From Shewanella pealeana ATCC 700345 (GTDB taxonomy: Bacteria > Pseudomonadota > Gammaproteobacteria > Enterobacterales > Shewanellaceae), in assembly GCF_000018285.1 (NCBI RefSeq), contig NC_009901.1, forward strand, positions 2,107,001 to 2,171,000: a stretch of 64,000 bases of DNA, written 5' to 3'. A program made the translations under genes and the position numbers. Below, one piece after another: positions 8,585 through 18,289 of this stretch (positions within the stretch are counted from its first letter, which is position 1; each line of letters starts with the position of its first letter). The notes under the pieces are model-generated. The model saw only the letters and a program-made list of their open reading frames with translations, was not told where the DNA came from and did no database searches.

Positions 8585-10271
8585 GTTTCATTTTATCAGA
8601 CCATGGGCACTGCTTGCGCTTGCGCCTTATCTATATTGGCTATGGGGAAATTACCGTACTCAGCAGAAACTTGACGCTAAGTTACCTCTCGCGGCGCATT
8701 TAGTGCCTCACCTGAGAACGGATATCGCCTCCAATTTCTGGTTATCACCAAAAGCAATGCTGCCTTTTTTGATCGGACTATTGATCATCATAGTGAGCGG
8801 CCCCACTTGGCAACCCCAAGAGGGGAGTTTAAGTAAAAACCGTTCACCGCTTATTTTTGTTATCGACCTATCAAGCTCAATGGCGGAGTCAGATATTGCT
8901 CCTAGCCGTATAGAAAGCGCCAAATATAAGCTGGCTACCCTTTTGGAAGAAAAACCTGATGGTCTACTCGGTGCTTGGGTATACGCTGGCAGTGGTCATC
9001 AACTATTGCCAGCAACAGAGGATCGCGACGTTTTAGCCCTCTACCTCTCAAGTTTAAATACCCAGCTGGTTCCTCGTCAGGGGAAGAACCTTGCCACTGT
9101 ATTAGAGCAACTAAGAGCTTTAGAACAGCTAAGGACTTTGGATCAAAGTCGGCTACAGCAGGGGGAGCCGTCACTGCCAGCGAGCATCGTTGTGATTAGT
9201 GACGCTATCGACAATCAAGCCCGTGAGGCGTTAATCGCACATCAAGATAATACACAAGATCAGCTACTGTTTTGGAAATTCGGCTTTGCTTCATCTATGT
9301 CAACGCCTAGCGGAGTTCAACAACTGCAGATGAGCAGCGACGATGCCGATATAGATGCAATTATTGACTGGAGTAATAGCGTTAACTTCTTTGATCCTAC
9401 AGACAAGGATATTGTCTGGCAGGAGGTGGGCTACTGGTTGGTATTCCCAACGCTATTGTTAAGCTTGCTCTGGTTTAGGCGGGGCTGGAGTATTCGTTGG
9501 GTAGCAAGCTTAATATTTATCCCTTGGCTAACCCTTTCACCAGTCACTGAAGTCTATGCTACAGAGTTTGCTGAAAGGAGCGTCAGTAGTGAGCAGTGTG
9601 ACAACTTAGTTATGCGGCTTTTTTTAAGTCCAGATCAACAAGGGCTGTGGTTCTACCAGCGACAAAATTACCGCTGCGCAGCCAACAGTTTTGTCGATCC
9701 CCAGTGGAAGGTCGAAGCCTTGATGCGCAGTGAGCAGTGGGAGTGGGCATTAACAATGCTAAATACTCAACCAGACTCTATCGAGCGGAGCTTCAATATC
9801 GCACTGAGTTATATGCATCTAGCAAGGTTTCGCTCTTCACAGCGCTGGTTTATGCAGGTGTTAGCGCTTGACCCTGAGCATAAACAAGCGCAAGCAAATC
9901 TGGTAGTGCTTGAGGAGATATTTGCACTGATGGAGCTGCGCGCCGAGGGGCAGGGCACAGCAGGTGAGGATATGACAGCTGATGTGATTGACTCGCTGCA
10001 GGAGGATATGCAGATTGATGAGCCAGAAGATAAGATTGATGAAATAAACAGCGCCGATCTGATGGCAGAAGAGCACCTGACCAAGATCTGGTTAGAGCAG
10101 GTGAAGCATAATCCTGCCGTGTTTTTACGCAATAAATTTACCATTCAGCTGCAGCAGCTTGAGCAAGCGCCAAATCTTGATCCAAAACTGAGTATTGATT
10201 TAAAACAGAGTCTTGGAGCAAAACAGAGTCAGACGGATGCTGTTAGGGCGACAGAGCAAGGAGATCACTAA
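8577..10271 (+). CDS. VWA-TPR membrane protein, BatB/BatC-like fusion
   Basis: 564 aa. Two N-terminal transmembrane segments precede a VWA domain with MIDAS sequence FVIDLSSSMAESD (near residue 100). Two further hydrophobic segments lie at residues about 283-325, followed by a periplasmic part with at least one TPR-like unit (ERSFNIALSYMHLARFRSSQRWFMQVLALDPEHKQAQANL). The protein therefore combines what BatB and BatC do separately in other bacteria. The C-terminal 100 residues are acidic and low in complexity. Its stop codon overlaps the ATG of the BatD-like gene by one base. Confidence 0.88.
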   Translation: MSEFHFIRPWALLALAPYLYWLWGNYRTQQKLDAKLPLAAHLVPHLRTDIASNFWLSPKAMLPFLIGLLIIIVSGPTWQPQEGSLSKNRSPLIFVIDLSSSMAESDIAPSRIESAKYKLATLLEEKPDGLLGAWVYAGSGHQLLPATEDRDVLALYLSSLNTQLVPRQGKNLATVLEQLRALEQLRTLDQSRLQQGEPSLPASIVVISDAIDNQAREALIAHQDNTQDQLLFWKFGFASSMSTPSGVQQLQMSSDDADIDAIIDWSNSVNFFDPTDKDIVWQEVGYWLVFPTLLLSLLWFRRGWSIRWVASLIFIPWLTLSPVTEVYATEFAERSVSSEQCDNLVMRLFLSPDQQGLWFYQRQNYRCAANSFVDPQWKVEALMRSEQWEWALTMLNTQPDSIERSFNIALSYMHLARFRSSQRWFMQVLALDPEHKQAQANLVVLEEIFALMELRAEGQGTAGEDMTADVIDSLQEDMQIDEPEDKIDEINSADLMAEEHLTKIWLEQVKHNPAVFLRNKFTIQLQQLEQAPNLDPKLSIDLKQSLGAKQSQTDAVRATEQGDH

Positions 10272-11509
10272 TGGCGAGTTTTTCCCGCTTGTTATATGCG
10301 AGTTTTGTAACGGTTTTGAGCTTGCTGCCATTATCTTCCCAAGCAGAAACAGCGCATTTCTCGGCGCAATGGTTAGTGGATGATGTCGTGCTTGCAGAGC
10401 GTGTACAAAACACCGTTTGGCTGGCCATCATCAGTGACGAGGCCATCGCCGCGAATGTATCTATACAGGAGGTCAAAGTTAAGCAGCTATTTATCGAATC
10501 TGCCGATGCACCTATCTATACCACTCGGATGATAGAGGGGAAGCGAAAGCACGTCGCCCAATTTAAATATGATATCTACCCAGCTCAGTTTGGTGAGTTT
10601 GTCTTGCCTAAAACTGAGATAACGCTCGGTCGAGGTGACAAAGCTCAAGTGGTAACCTCTTCAAGTAAGCGTGTTGACATTGCGCAGCAAGTCGATGCTT
10701 CAAGGGGGATGCTCATAACACCCAAGCTAACCCTTGAGCAGAAGCTATCAGCCAGTGAGTTTGTTGCAGGTGGAGCCGTGAGCCGAGAGATCACCATGGC
10801 GGTGGATAACCTGCCTGGCTATTTAATTGCGGAGCTCTCTCTATCACTCGATAGTCGGGATGCTGATCTGCGAGTCACGGCAAATGCGACCCAATCCCGT
10901 GCCTATCGCGGTACGCTTACAGGTAAGAGAGTAACAGAGCTACAATATCGCTTTTCACGTGTCGGTGAGTATCGATTACCTGAGATTAAGGTTAGCTGGT
11001 GGCATCCAGCGCAAGCAGTGGTGAAGCATAGCATTATTCCTGCAATCGATATCGTCGTCACTCCTCCACCTCCTTTACCCTTAAAGCAGCGAGTCGCTAT
11101 ATGGCAGGCGCAGCTCAGTGATTTTCTCGTGCAGTACCAGTTAGCACTAATGTTAGTTTTTATCTGTCTGCTTATTGTTTGGTGGCAGCGTCAGCTTATT
11201 TTCCAAAAGCTAGGCTACTGTTATGTAGCTGCATTAACAAAGTTAAGCACTCCTTTGCTTATGGCATGTCTTATTACATTAAGGGCAGTATTTACCCCTA
11301 AAAAACTGATGCCTAGCCTGCTCAGTCGCTGGCTACAATGTATTGAGCAACCTTTTCAGAGCGCGGCAAAATCTATATTCCTTAGCCTCGAGTACCAAGC
11401 CGACGGTAGGGTTAAGCTTGATAGAGTGGCACTAATAAAAACCATGTGCAGCATTGTTTGGCGTCAATATTGTCAGCCATTTTCCTTACAGCCGTTAAAT
11501 CCAAACTAA
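10271..11509 (+). CDS. BatD-like exported membrane protein
   Basis: 412 aa. A signal peptide (cleavage after SSQA, near residue 25) is followed by beta-rich periplasmic domains, a proline-rich stretch (TPPPPLPLK) and one transmembrane helix (about residues 288-307), then a cytoplasmic tail. This arrangement matches the BatD/oxygen-tolerance family. It is the last gene of the MoxR operon, beginning at the stop codon of the VWA-TPR gene. After it there is a 132-base gap before the next small gene. Confidence 0.82.
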   Translation: MASFSRLLYASFVTVLSLLPLSSQAETAHFSAQWLVDDVVLAERVQNTVWLAIISDEAIAANVSIQEVKVKQLFIESADAPIYTTRMIEGKRKHVAQFKYDIYPAQFGEFVLPKTEITLGRGDKAQVVTSSSKRVDIAQQVDASRGMLITPKLTLEQKLSASEFVAGGAVSREITMAVDNLPGYLIAELSLSLDSRDADLRVTANATQSRAYRGTLTGKRVTELQYRFSRVGEYRLPEIKVSWWHPAQAVVKHSIIPAIDIVVTPPPPLPLKQRVAIWQAQLSDFLVQYQLALMLVFICLLIVWWQRQLIFQKLGYCYVAALTKLSTPLLMACLITLRAVFTPKKLMPSLLSRWLQCIEQPFQSAAKSIFLSLEYQADGRVKLDRVALIKTMCSIVWRQYCQPFSLQPLNPN

Positions 11510-11641
11510 CTAAGCTGCCTAATAAGCTGATTTAAGTTGCTGGGTTAGGCTTGAGATTAGTAAATCTCCCAGTTCTCACAGCAAGCTTCATTGAGGTAAA
11601 GTTTTTATCATTGATGAAAGGTTGATACTGAGAGGACTTTT

Positions 11642-12049
11642 ATGGCAACAGGTATTACGGCTGTTAAGTGGCTATATTTGACTGGGTTGATAGCGGGGAT
11701 ATTCGCTGTTAGCGCTTTTTCGGCGCTTGCAGCGCAGGAGGAGAGCAAAGCAGACCAAACTAAGACACTGCCATTGCTATTTAAGGGGGAGTCTATTCAA
11801 GCGATTAGCGAGAATCATTTTCGAGTAAAAGTGAGTTATTCAGAAGCGGTTAAAGCTCGCTGTATCGGCTTTGCTGGAAAAGAGCCTGTAGCCATTGATT
11901 CAGTCGTCGTGATCCCGCCCTATGGGGTCGCCAATATGATCATCAAAGATGATGATCAGCCTGTCGATTCGGCTCAATGCTGGATCACCAGCACGCGAGA
12001 GCAAGATCTTAACAATGATTATATTAAGCACGATAATATAGAGGGCTAA
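11642..12049 (+). CDS. Small exported protein of unknown function
   Basis: 135 aa with an N-terminal hydrophobic segment (residues about 10-31, ending SALAAQ) that reads as a signal peptide. The mature part is about 100 aa, contains two cysteines, and shows no domain that I recognise. It ends four bases before the TTG start of the PafA-like phosphatase, so the two are probably co-transcribed and translationally coupled. It may be an accessory of the phosphatase or of the MoxR system; this is inference from position only. Confidence 0.7.
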   Translation: MATGITAVKWLYLTGLIAGIFAVSAFSALAAQEESKADQTKTLPLLFKGESIQAISENHFRVKVSYSEAVKARCIGFAGKEPVAIDSVVVIPPYGVANMIIKDDDQPVDSAQCWITSTREQDLNNDYIKHDNIEG

Positions 12050-12053
12050 TATT

Positions 12054-13787
12054 TTGCAATTAAACTCACCGCATCCCCAACTGAAACGCTCTGTAGCAAA
12101 GCGGCTAACACTCGCCGTGACCCTAGCGACTGTGTTTTCATCTCCCCTATATGCAGCAGAGCAACCTAAATTAGTCCTACAGATAACGGTTGATGCCTTA
12201 AGGGGTGATCTGCCAATGCGTTATCTTGAAAATATGCAAGAGGGTGGCTTTCGCTATTTATTAAATGAAGGTATTCATTACACCAATGCCCACTTTGAGC
12301 ATGCAAATACTGAAACCATAGTTGGCCACGTAGCGTTAGCGACAGGTGCGCCACCGTCAGTGAATGGTATGGTAGGAAATGTCTGGTATGACCGGGGCGT
12401 TAATCGCTTGGTATACAACATCGAAGATCCCAATTATAGCCTGTTAACCCAAGGTGGTGGGGTGGATGCGGATACTGAAGTGGATACGACCCAGAAAGCA
12501 GCCGCTACCGATGGGCGTTCTCCGCTGAATATAAAGGGGTCTACATTTTCAGATGAGTTGGTAAAGAGTAATAATGGCCAATCTCGCGCATTTTCAGTCT
12601 CATTTAAAGACCGTGGTGCTGTGTCTATGGGCGGAGAGCTGGGTAAGGCATTTTGGTATTCGAAAGCCTCGGCGGGTTTTGTGACCAGTGACTACTACTA
12701 TCAGCAGTATCCTGCCTGGGTTGAACAGTGGAATGATAAAAAACTGCACCTTAACTATAACAACCAAGCTTGGCAGTTAATGCTCGATGATGAGAAGTAC
12801 CTGTTTCATCAGGAAGCAGAAGAGAGTGATAAAACGGATTTAGCTGGTTTCGGTAAGCAGTTTCCCCATCAATATGGAGCCGCTGATTCGCGTTACTTTA
12901 CCACTAAACTGAGTATCAGTCCGGTTGCTGATGAGCTGGTTGCAGATTTTGCTAAAACGGTTATCGACAAGGAGCAGCTTGGTGCTGGTGATGTGACCGA
13001 TTATCTATCTGTGAGTTTATCTGCGACAGACTACGTTATTCATATGTTTGGCCCGTCGAGTAAGGAAGCTGAAGATAATCTACTTCGACTAGACAGAACC
13101 TTAGCGGAACTATTTAGCTATATCGATAAAAAGGTGGGGTTAGATAACACCTTAATTGTATTGTCTGCGGATCATGGCGCACCAGACATACCCAGTTATA
13201 TTCACCATCACGGTGGTCACAAGGCTGACTACTTTGGAGTGGAGTCGATTACGGCGTCAGGCATATTTGACAGGTTAAAACAGCGTTTTGGCTTAGATGA
13301 GCAAGTTATTTTGCAGTACGCCGATCCCTATCTCTACCTAAATCATGAACTGATTGAAGCTAAGGGGATTTCACTTGCCCAGATACAAACATTTCTGGCT
13401 AATGAGCTTACGACGATTGCAGGGATCGAGCAGGTCTATACCGCCAGTGATATAACAACAGGTAAGCTAGACAGTAGCAGAATTGCTAAGTTGGTTGCGC
13501 AAAATCATCACCATCAGCGCTCAGGGGATCTCTATTTAATTTATGACCCGAGTGTTTATATTAATGATTTTGATGGGTTAAAAGTTGCATCTGTGCACGG
13601 CTCCCCCTGGCGGTATGACACACATGTTCCGGTGATATTCGCAGGCATGGGACTCGAGGGCAAAAAGCTTGCAGATAAGATTACGCCTTATGCCATTGCG
13701 CCGACACTATCATCCCTGCTTAAGATCAGCTTTCCAACAGGTAGCACGGGTAAAGTACTTGAACAGGTTGAGCTTGAGCCCGAATAG
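12054..13787 (+). CDS. PafA-like alkaline phosphatase (sulfatase superfamily)
   Basis: 577 aa starting with TTG, with GAGGG upstream. A signal peptide (cleavage after LYAA, near residue 35) precedes an alkaline phosphatase superfamily domain: metal ligand region QITVDALRGD, nucleophile region NTETIVGH (Thr88 is four residues before His92, as in NPP/PafA), GMVGNVWYD, and later SADHGA and HHHGGH metal sites. The SFKDRGA segment (Lys185, Arg187) resembles the Lys-x-Arg pair that gives PafA its monoesterase preference. I therefore read it as a periplasmic phosphate-irrepressible monoesterase, not a diesterase. Confidence 0.85.
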   Translation: MQLNSPHPQLKRSVAKRLTLAVTLATVFSSPLYAAEQPKLVLQITVDALRGDLPMRYLENMQEGGFRYLLNEGIHYTNAHFEHANTETIVGHVALATGAPPSVNGMVGNVWYDRGVNRLVYNIEDPNYSLLTQGGGVDADTEVDTTQKAAATDGRSPLNIKGSTFSDELVKSNNGQSRAFSVSFKDRGAVSMGGELGKAFWYSKASAGFVTSDYYYQQYPAWVEQWNDKKLHLNYNNQAWQLMLDDEKYLFHQEAEESDKTDLAGFGKQFPHQYGAADSRYFTTKLSISPVADELVADFAKTVIDKEQLGAGDVTDYLSVSLSATDYVIHMFGPSSKEAEDNLLRLDRTLAELFSYIDKKVGLDNTLIVLSADHGAPDIPSYIHHHGGHKADYFGVESITASGIFDRLKQRFGLDEQVILQYADPYLYLNHELIEAKGISLAQIQTFLANELTTIAGIEQVYTASDITTGKLDSSRIAKLVAQNHHHQRSGDLYLIYDPSVYINDFDGLKVASVHGSPWRYDTHVPVIFAGMGLEGKKLADKITPYAIAPTLSSLLKISFPTGSTGKVLEQVELEPE

Positions 13788-14343
13788 ACCACAGGAGGGT
13801 GATATTTTGTATTTATCGTTACTGATTGATACTAGGTAGTTGTCTCCGTGGCCTCGCTAATAACAAAGTCGCGGCGATAAGTGTCTGTATTTATCATTTA
13901 ATATCTTTTCGTCAACGCAAATGTGGAGGTCACTCACGAAAAATACAGAGGTACAATATATTGCATGCTTCCCGGCGACCCTACATATATTTAGCACCTT
14001 TGCTCTCTACTTCAAGCCGCTGTATTGCCTGACTTCTACTGTCGGGTTAGGTAGCGGTTTGCGGGAGAGACGCCTATCTTGCAATAGAGACAGCCTTACC
14101 TAATTCACCGCTTTTCATTTACTCGGCGTATATGCCACACCAACCTGTCCAGCTTGTCGTTTTCTACTCTTTAAACGCAAACTGGCTACGCAGTGAGAGC
14201 CTTAAACTATGTCGGCGCTTGACGCCAACATTGAGAACAACAGACAAGCTGTTAGCGCTACATTGCTATTTCTCCTCAAGTTATATAGTTTACAATTCGT
14301 TAACCAATCTGTTTTCAAATGCCGCTAACCAGAGAGCCTTAAA
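13788..14343. other. Intergenic region without a recognisable gene
   Basis: About 550 bases between the phosphatase and the 2OG oxygenase. Several short open frames exist but none has a convincing ribosome binding site, signal peptide or protein-like composition. I see no strong terminator or riboswitch. It presumably holds the promoter of the oxygenase gene. Confidence 0.5.
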
Positions 14344-15039
14344 ATGGACTTCATAGAGATATACCCAAATGCAATCCCTGATGAATTTTGTGATGAGTTG
14401 ATTAGCCGCTTTGAACGTCACTCTGGCGTCAGTGCAGGCTGTACCGGCAGTGGCGTCGATGAGTCGAAAAAGCGCAGCTTAGATTTGATGTTAGACTCCC
14501 ATGAAGATCTCACTGGGCTTAAGAACAGACTGCTGGGTTATACGTTATCCCATGCGACTCAATATTTTGATAAGTATGCGATGGCGTTGATGGGCGCGGT
14601 AGCGGTTAATGTGGCTGATGAACAGGGTCAATCTGTAACGCTAACACCTGAGAACTATGAGCGCTATGGCAAGGGGCGAGCCGAAGCCATCGTTAAATAC
14701 CTTTACCGTAGTGGTAGTATCAATATCCAAAAGTACCTACAAGCCAAGGGCGGTTATCCTCACTGGCATTCGGAGCAATTTCCTCAGGCCGGTCATAGCG
14801 AAGCGTTGCACCGAGTTGTTTTATATATGTTTTATCTTAACGATGTGGAAGAGGGCGGTGAGACGGAGTTCTACTATCAAAACAAATTGATCAAACCCAA
14901 AAAGGGCACCATGGTGATAGCGCCAGCGAGTTTTACTCACTCCCATCGGGGCAATGTACCAACAAGTGGCAACAAGTATATTGCCACCTCTTGGATCATG
15001 TTTAATCGCGCCGAGCAGTTATATGGGGCTGCTAAATAA
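14344..15039 (+). CDS. 2OG-Fe(II) oxygenase, prolyl-4-hydroxylase type
   Basis: 231 aa. Candidate iron ligands His142-x-Glu144 (PHWHSEQ) and a distal His199 or His201 (FTHSHRG), together with Lys211 as a possible 2-oxoglutarate anchor, fit the prolyl 4-hydroxylase-like fold; the Asp of the usual HxD is Glu here. The central VLYMFYLNDVEEGGETEF strand is typical of this family. No signal peptide, so it is cytoplasmic. It stands alone, convergent with the PhoQ-like kinase. The substrate is unknown; it may hydroxylate a protein or a small metabolite. Confidence 0.85.
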   Translation: MDFIEIYPNAIPDEFCDELISRFERHSGVSAGCTGSGVDESKKRSLDLMLDSHEDLTGLKNRLLGYTLSHATQYFDKYAMALMGAVAVNVADEQGQSVTLTPENYERYGKGRAEAIVKYLYRSGSINIQKYLQAKGGYPHWHSEQFPQAGHSEALHRVVLYMFYLNDVEEGGETEFYYQNKLIKPKKGTMVIAPASFTHSHRGNVPTSGNKYIATSWIMFNRAEQLYGAAK

Positions 15040-15126
15040 TATTAAGGCAATTGAAGCAGGGAGAACACGCATTCAGTGCCGATGTTATCCCCGTGTGTTA
15101 AGTGAATGCTGAGACTCGAGTCCGAT

Positions 15127-16479
15127 TTAAATCGGAATGGAGATCCTAAAGCAGGCGCCTTCAAGCTCGGAAGTTTCGATACTGAGTCGTCCGCCATAAC
15201 TGATGACAATCTCATTACAGACCGCGAGGCCAATGCCCTGACCGGCTTTTTGAGTGTCGGCGCGTACACCTCGCTCAATGATGTTTTGGCGAATGCTTTC
15301 TTCTACACCCGGACCATCATCTTCAACTAGAAGTTCAAACTCTCCGGCATCGTTATAGTATGACGACACTCTGACTGTTGAAATACACAGCTTAAAGGCA
15401 TTTTCCATCAAGTTGCCGCAAAGTTCCATCAAGTCGCCTTTATCACCCGGGAACACATGCTCTTTAGGGATCACGGCTTCAAATTGAACTTGTTTGTCAC
15501 GATAAACTTTGAATAACATCTGCGCCAGTTGATCGACCAAAGGTGCAATTTGGGTTTGCTCCTGCTTTAGACCTTTACGGCCTAACATGGCGCGCTTCAA
15601 TTGGTATTTCACCAATTGATCCATCTGGCTTACTTGCTCCATGATTTTCTCGCTGCAGGCATCTTTATCAAGCGTTCTGTCATCGGTAATCGCATGTACC
15701 GCCGCTAGGCGTGTTTTAAGGCTGTGAGCCAAATCATTCATTGCGTTTTGATAGCGTTGCTGCTGAGCACTGGATTGATTCAGTAGTTGGTTGAGTGCCT
15801 GAGTCACCCCTTCTAGCTCAACTGGGTAGCCATCAGAAAGTGATTTGGCTTTACCATTGTTGACCGATTGGAGTTCGTTTTTAAGTCGTACCAAGGGTCT
15901 CATTCCCCAATAGGCGGCACTGATTAAAAGCACTAGAGCCAAGGCTAGAACGAAGGCTAAACGTATATAGGTTAGGCGACTGAACTTACTGTATTCTTCT
16001 TCGAGTTTCTCAGCATCTTTCAATACCAGTAGATTGTACTTATTACTGGCGATATCTAACGATAACAGATAGATGAAGTAGCCTTTGTTGTCCGCCAGTG
16101 ACAGGTAGTAAGGAGGAGAGCTATTTCTTATCTCGTTAAAGCGTTCGCAGGTGTCGAATAAACCACGGTCTACCGCTAAGGATGAGGTCCAGACTTGATT
16201 AAAGGTGTTATCACAGCTGGCGATGATATAACGCTGGGCGGCATTATTCTCTTCTAGCCATTCATCACTGGTGTCGGGAATAAGATCGTGTTCCCTAAGC
16301 TCGGCTGCTACTTTTGGGATCTCAGAGATAAGTTCAGCTGTCTCTTCGTTATAGCTATTTTGGGCGTGGAGAATATTAACCATCCACGCTAAGCCAAAGC
16401 CTACGAGAGCAATAATGGATAAAGAGGTGAGAAACATCCGCGTTAGCAGACGCTTCTTAGGCTTAAATTTTAATTGCAT
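15127..16479 (-). CDS. PhoQ-like sensor histidine kinase
   Basis: 450 aa. A transmembrane helix at residues about 15-36, a periplasmic domain of about 135 residues, a second helix at about 172-192, a HAMP-like linker, the phospho-acceptor His252 (NDLAHSLKTRL) and an HATPase_c domain (EDDGPGV, GQGIGLAV). The layout and the NDLAHSLKTRLA motif resemble PhoQ. The start overlaps the end of the regulator gene by 10 bases, so the pair is translationally coupled. The ligand is unproved; PhoQ proteins sense Mg2+, acid pH or cationic peptides. Confidence 0.87.
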   Translation of the reverse strand: MQLKFKPKKRLLTRMFLTSLSIIALVGFGLAWMVNILHAQNSYNEETAELISEIPKVAAELREHDLIPDTSDEWLEENNAAQRYIIASCDNTFNQVWTSSLAVDRGLFDTCERFNEIRNSSPPYYLSLADNKGYFIYLLSLDIASNKYNLLVLKDAEKLEEEYSKFSRLTYIRLAFVLALALVLLISAAYWGMRPLVRLKNELQSVNNGKAKSLSDGYPVELEGVTQALNQLLNQSSAQQQRYQNAMNDLAHSLKTRLAAVHAITDDRTLDKDACSEKIMEQVSQMDQLVKYQLKRAMLGRKGLKQEQTQIAPLVDQLAQMLFKVYRDKQVQFEAVIPKEHVFPGDKGDLMELCGNLMENAFKLCISTVRVSSYYNDAGEFELLVEDDGPGVEESIRQNIIERGVRADTQKAGQGIGLAVCNEIVISYGGRLSIETSELEGACFRISIPI

Positions 16480-17144
16480 GGCAGATTGAATTTATACCCT
16501 TGGCCTCGAATGGTTACAATAGGGTTTTCGATACCGCCTTTGGTGAGTTTCTTACGTAGGCGGCTGACCATGACTTCGATAGTATTGGGGTCACCTTCCT
16601 TATCGCCATAGATCACATCCAGCAGGCGCTGTTTAGCCACTACCTCATGGCAGTGTCGCATCAGGTACTCAAGAATCAAATATTCAAATGCTGTCACTTC
16701 CATAGGTTGCTCGTTGAGGCTGACTTGCTTGGCTGCAAGATCAAGCTCAAGTGCACCGCTGGTGATTTGGGGTTTTACAAAGCCAGCACTACGACGCACG
16801 AGGGCATCTAAGCGAGCGACTAACTCTTCTTTCTGGAAAGGTTTAACTAGGTAGTCATCGGCGCCAGCATTCAGTCCTTCTACCTTATCTTGCCAATTAA
16901 CCCGAGCGGTTAAGATCAATACCGGGGCTTTTAAACCCTCGTCACGAAGACTTTGAATTAGGCTTATACCGTCTTGGTCTGGAAGGCCTAAGTCGACGAT
17001 AGCCACATCGATAGGATAGTTAGTGGCTTGATAAAATCCCTCTTTCGCTGTTAGCGCAACTTGAACTTGATTGCCTAATTCGCTGAGTTGCACTTTTAGG
17101 TGGTGAGATAGAATCGGGTCATCTTCAACAACTAATATTCGCAT
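16470..17144 (-). CDS. PhoP-like OmpR-family response regulator
   Basis: About 224 aa from the ATG at 17144; the frame opens at 17204 but the receiver starts MRILVVEDD at the downstream ATG, preceded by AAGGAT. The receiver has Asp51 as probable phosphorylation site and a KPF motif, followed by a winged-helix domain (EVMVSRLRKKL, IRGQGYKF). Its kinase partner is the overlapping downstream gene. It diverges from the ABC transporter genes starting at 17429, separated by 284 bases that may contain its operator, but I could not identify a PhoP direct repeat with confidence. Confidence 0.9.
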   Translation of the reverse strand: MRILVVEDDPILSHHLKVQLSELGNQVQVALTAKEGFYQATNYPIDVAIVDLGLPDQDGISLIQSLRDEGLKAPVLILTARVNWQDKVEGLNAGADDYLVKPFQKEELVARLDALVRRSAGFVKPQITSGALELDLAAKQVSLNEQPMEVTAFEYLILEYLMRHCHEVVAKQRLLDVIYGDKEGDPNTIEVMVSRLRKKLTKGGIENPIVTIRGQGYKFNLPCN

Positions 17145-17428
17145 AGTCACAATATCCTTGAATTCAATACAGATTAGTTTACGCAGAATTAACACTCCTG
17201 CCAACTAAGTGTTTCTAAATAGAGGAAGTTTACGCTCAAGAAACTTAACCTTGGCTGAACTTTACTCCCTATCGTTCATTTTTGCTGCTAGTTGGAACTA
17301 AATCATGATATTTGGCTATAAAGTTCACGATTTATTCAGTTAGACGTTATTTCGTACCGTTATCTCTGGGTTTATTGCTGCTTTTTCGTTAAGATTCCGT
17401 AAATTTTTTTAAGCTGAAGGATTAAGGT

Positions 17429-18283
17429 ATGTCGTTTGTTAGGCTACTTACTGGGTTAGCACTGCTTTTACTCGCACCGAGTGTAATGGCCACAACGTTT
17501 ACGTTTACTGCAATTCCCGATGAAGATGAGAGTCAATTAAGAACGCGATTCGATAAAGTTGCTGTCTACCTAGAGGAAAAGCTTGGGGTTGAGGTTAAGT
17601 ATGTTCCGGTTAAATCATACTCTGCAGCCGTTACTGCTTTTCGTAATAACCAAGTCCAATTAGCCTGGTTTGGCGGTCTATCTGGCGTACAGGCACGTCG
17701 TTTGGTGCCAGGTTCAGAGGCCATAGCACAAGGCTATGAAGATCAGTTTTTCAAGAGCTACTTTATTGCCCACTCCTCAGCGGAGATCATCCCAAGTGAT
17801 AGTTTTCCTAATTTAAACGGTTATACCTTTACTTATGGCTCTAAAAATTCAACTTCCGGTCGCCTGATGCCGCAGTTCTTTATCGAGCGAAATCTAGGTA
17901 AGAACAGTAAGGATATCTTTAAACGCATAGGTTATTCCGGTGACCATAGCCGTACCATTGCTCAGGTACAGGCGGGGGTCTATCAAGTCGGTGCGGTTAA
18001 TTACAAGGTATGGGAAACTGCCCTATCAAACGGCAAAGTGGATCTCAATAAGGTCAGTGTTATTTGGGAAACCCCAGCGTACCCCGATTATCAGTGGACC
18101 ATACGTGGTGATATTGACGGCAAATTTGGTGCAGGTTTTAGCGAAAAAGTGACAGCAGCACTCATCGGTATGAAAGATCCTGAGCTGTTAGAGAGCTTTC
18201 CTCGCCAGTCATTTGTCCCCGCTGATAACCGAGACTATGAAGCGATTGAAGACGTTGCTAAAGCAATTGGCCTAATTGACTAG
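17429..18283 (+). CDS. PhnD-like substrate-binding protein, putative selenate ABC transporter
   Basis: 284 aa with a signal peptide (cleavage after SVMA, near residue 22). The mature start TFTFTAIPDEDES and the stretch AAVTAFRNNQVQLAWFGGLSG match the PhnD-like group annotated as putative selenate (or phosphonate/phosphite) binding proteins. It is followed at once by an ATPase and a fused permease. The substrate is not certain: the family name rests on genome context in other bacteria, and no selenium gene is visible in this window. Confidence 0.85.
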   Translation: MSFVRLLTGLALLLLAPSVMATTFTFTAIPDEDESQLRTRFDKVAVYLEEKLGVEVKYVPVKSYSAAVTAFRNNQVQLAWFGGLSGVQARRLVPGSEAIAQGYEDQFFKSYFIAHSSAEIIPSDSFPNLNGYTFTYGSKNSTSGRLMPQFFIERNLGKNSKDIFKRIGYSGDHSRTIAQVQAGVYQVGAVNYKVWETALSNGKVDLNKVSVIWETPAYPDYQWTIRGDIDGKFGAGFSEKVTAALIGMKDPELLESFPRQSFVPADNRDYEAIEDVAKAIGLID

Positions 18284-18289
18284 GCTACC

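Noticed and set aside
13826..14356. Three overlapping short open frames on the plus strand
   Set aside because: No ribosome binding site, no signal peptide or domain, unusual composition; they lie in a non-coding gap and two share the same bases in different frames.
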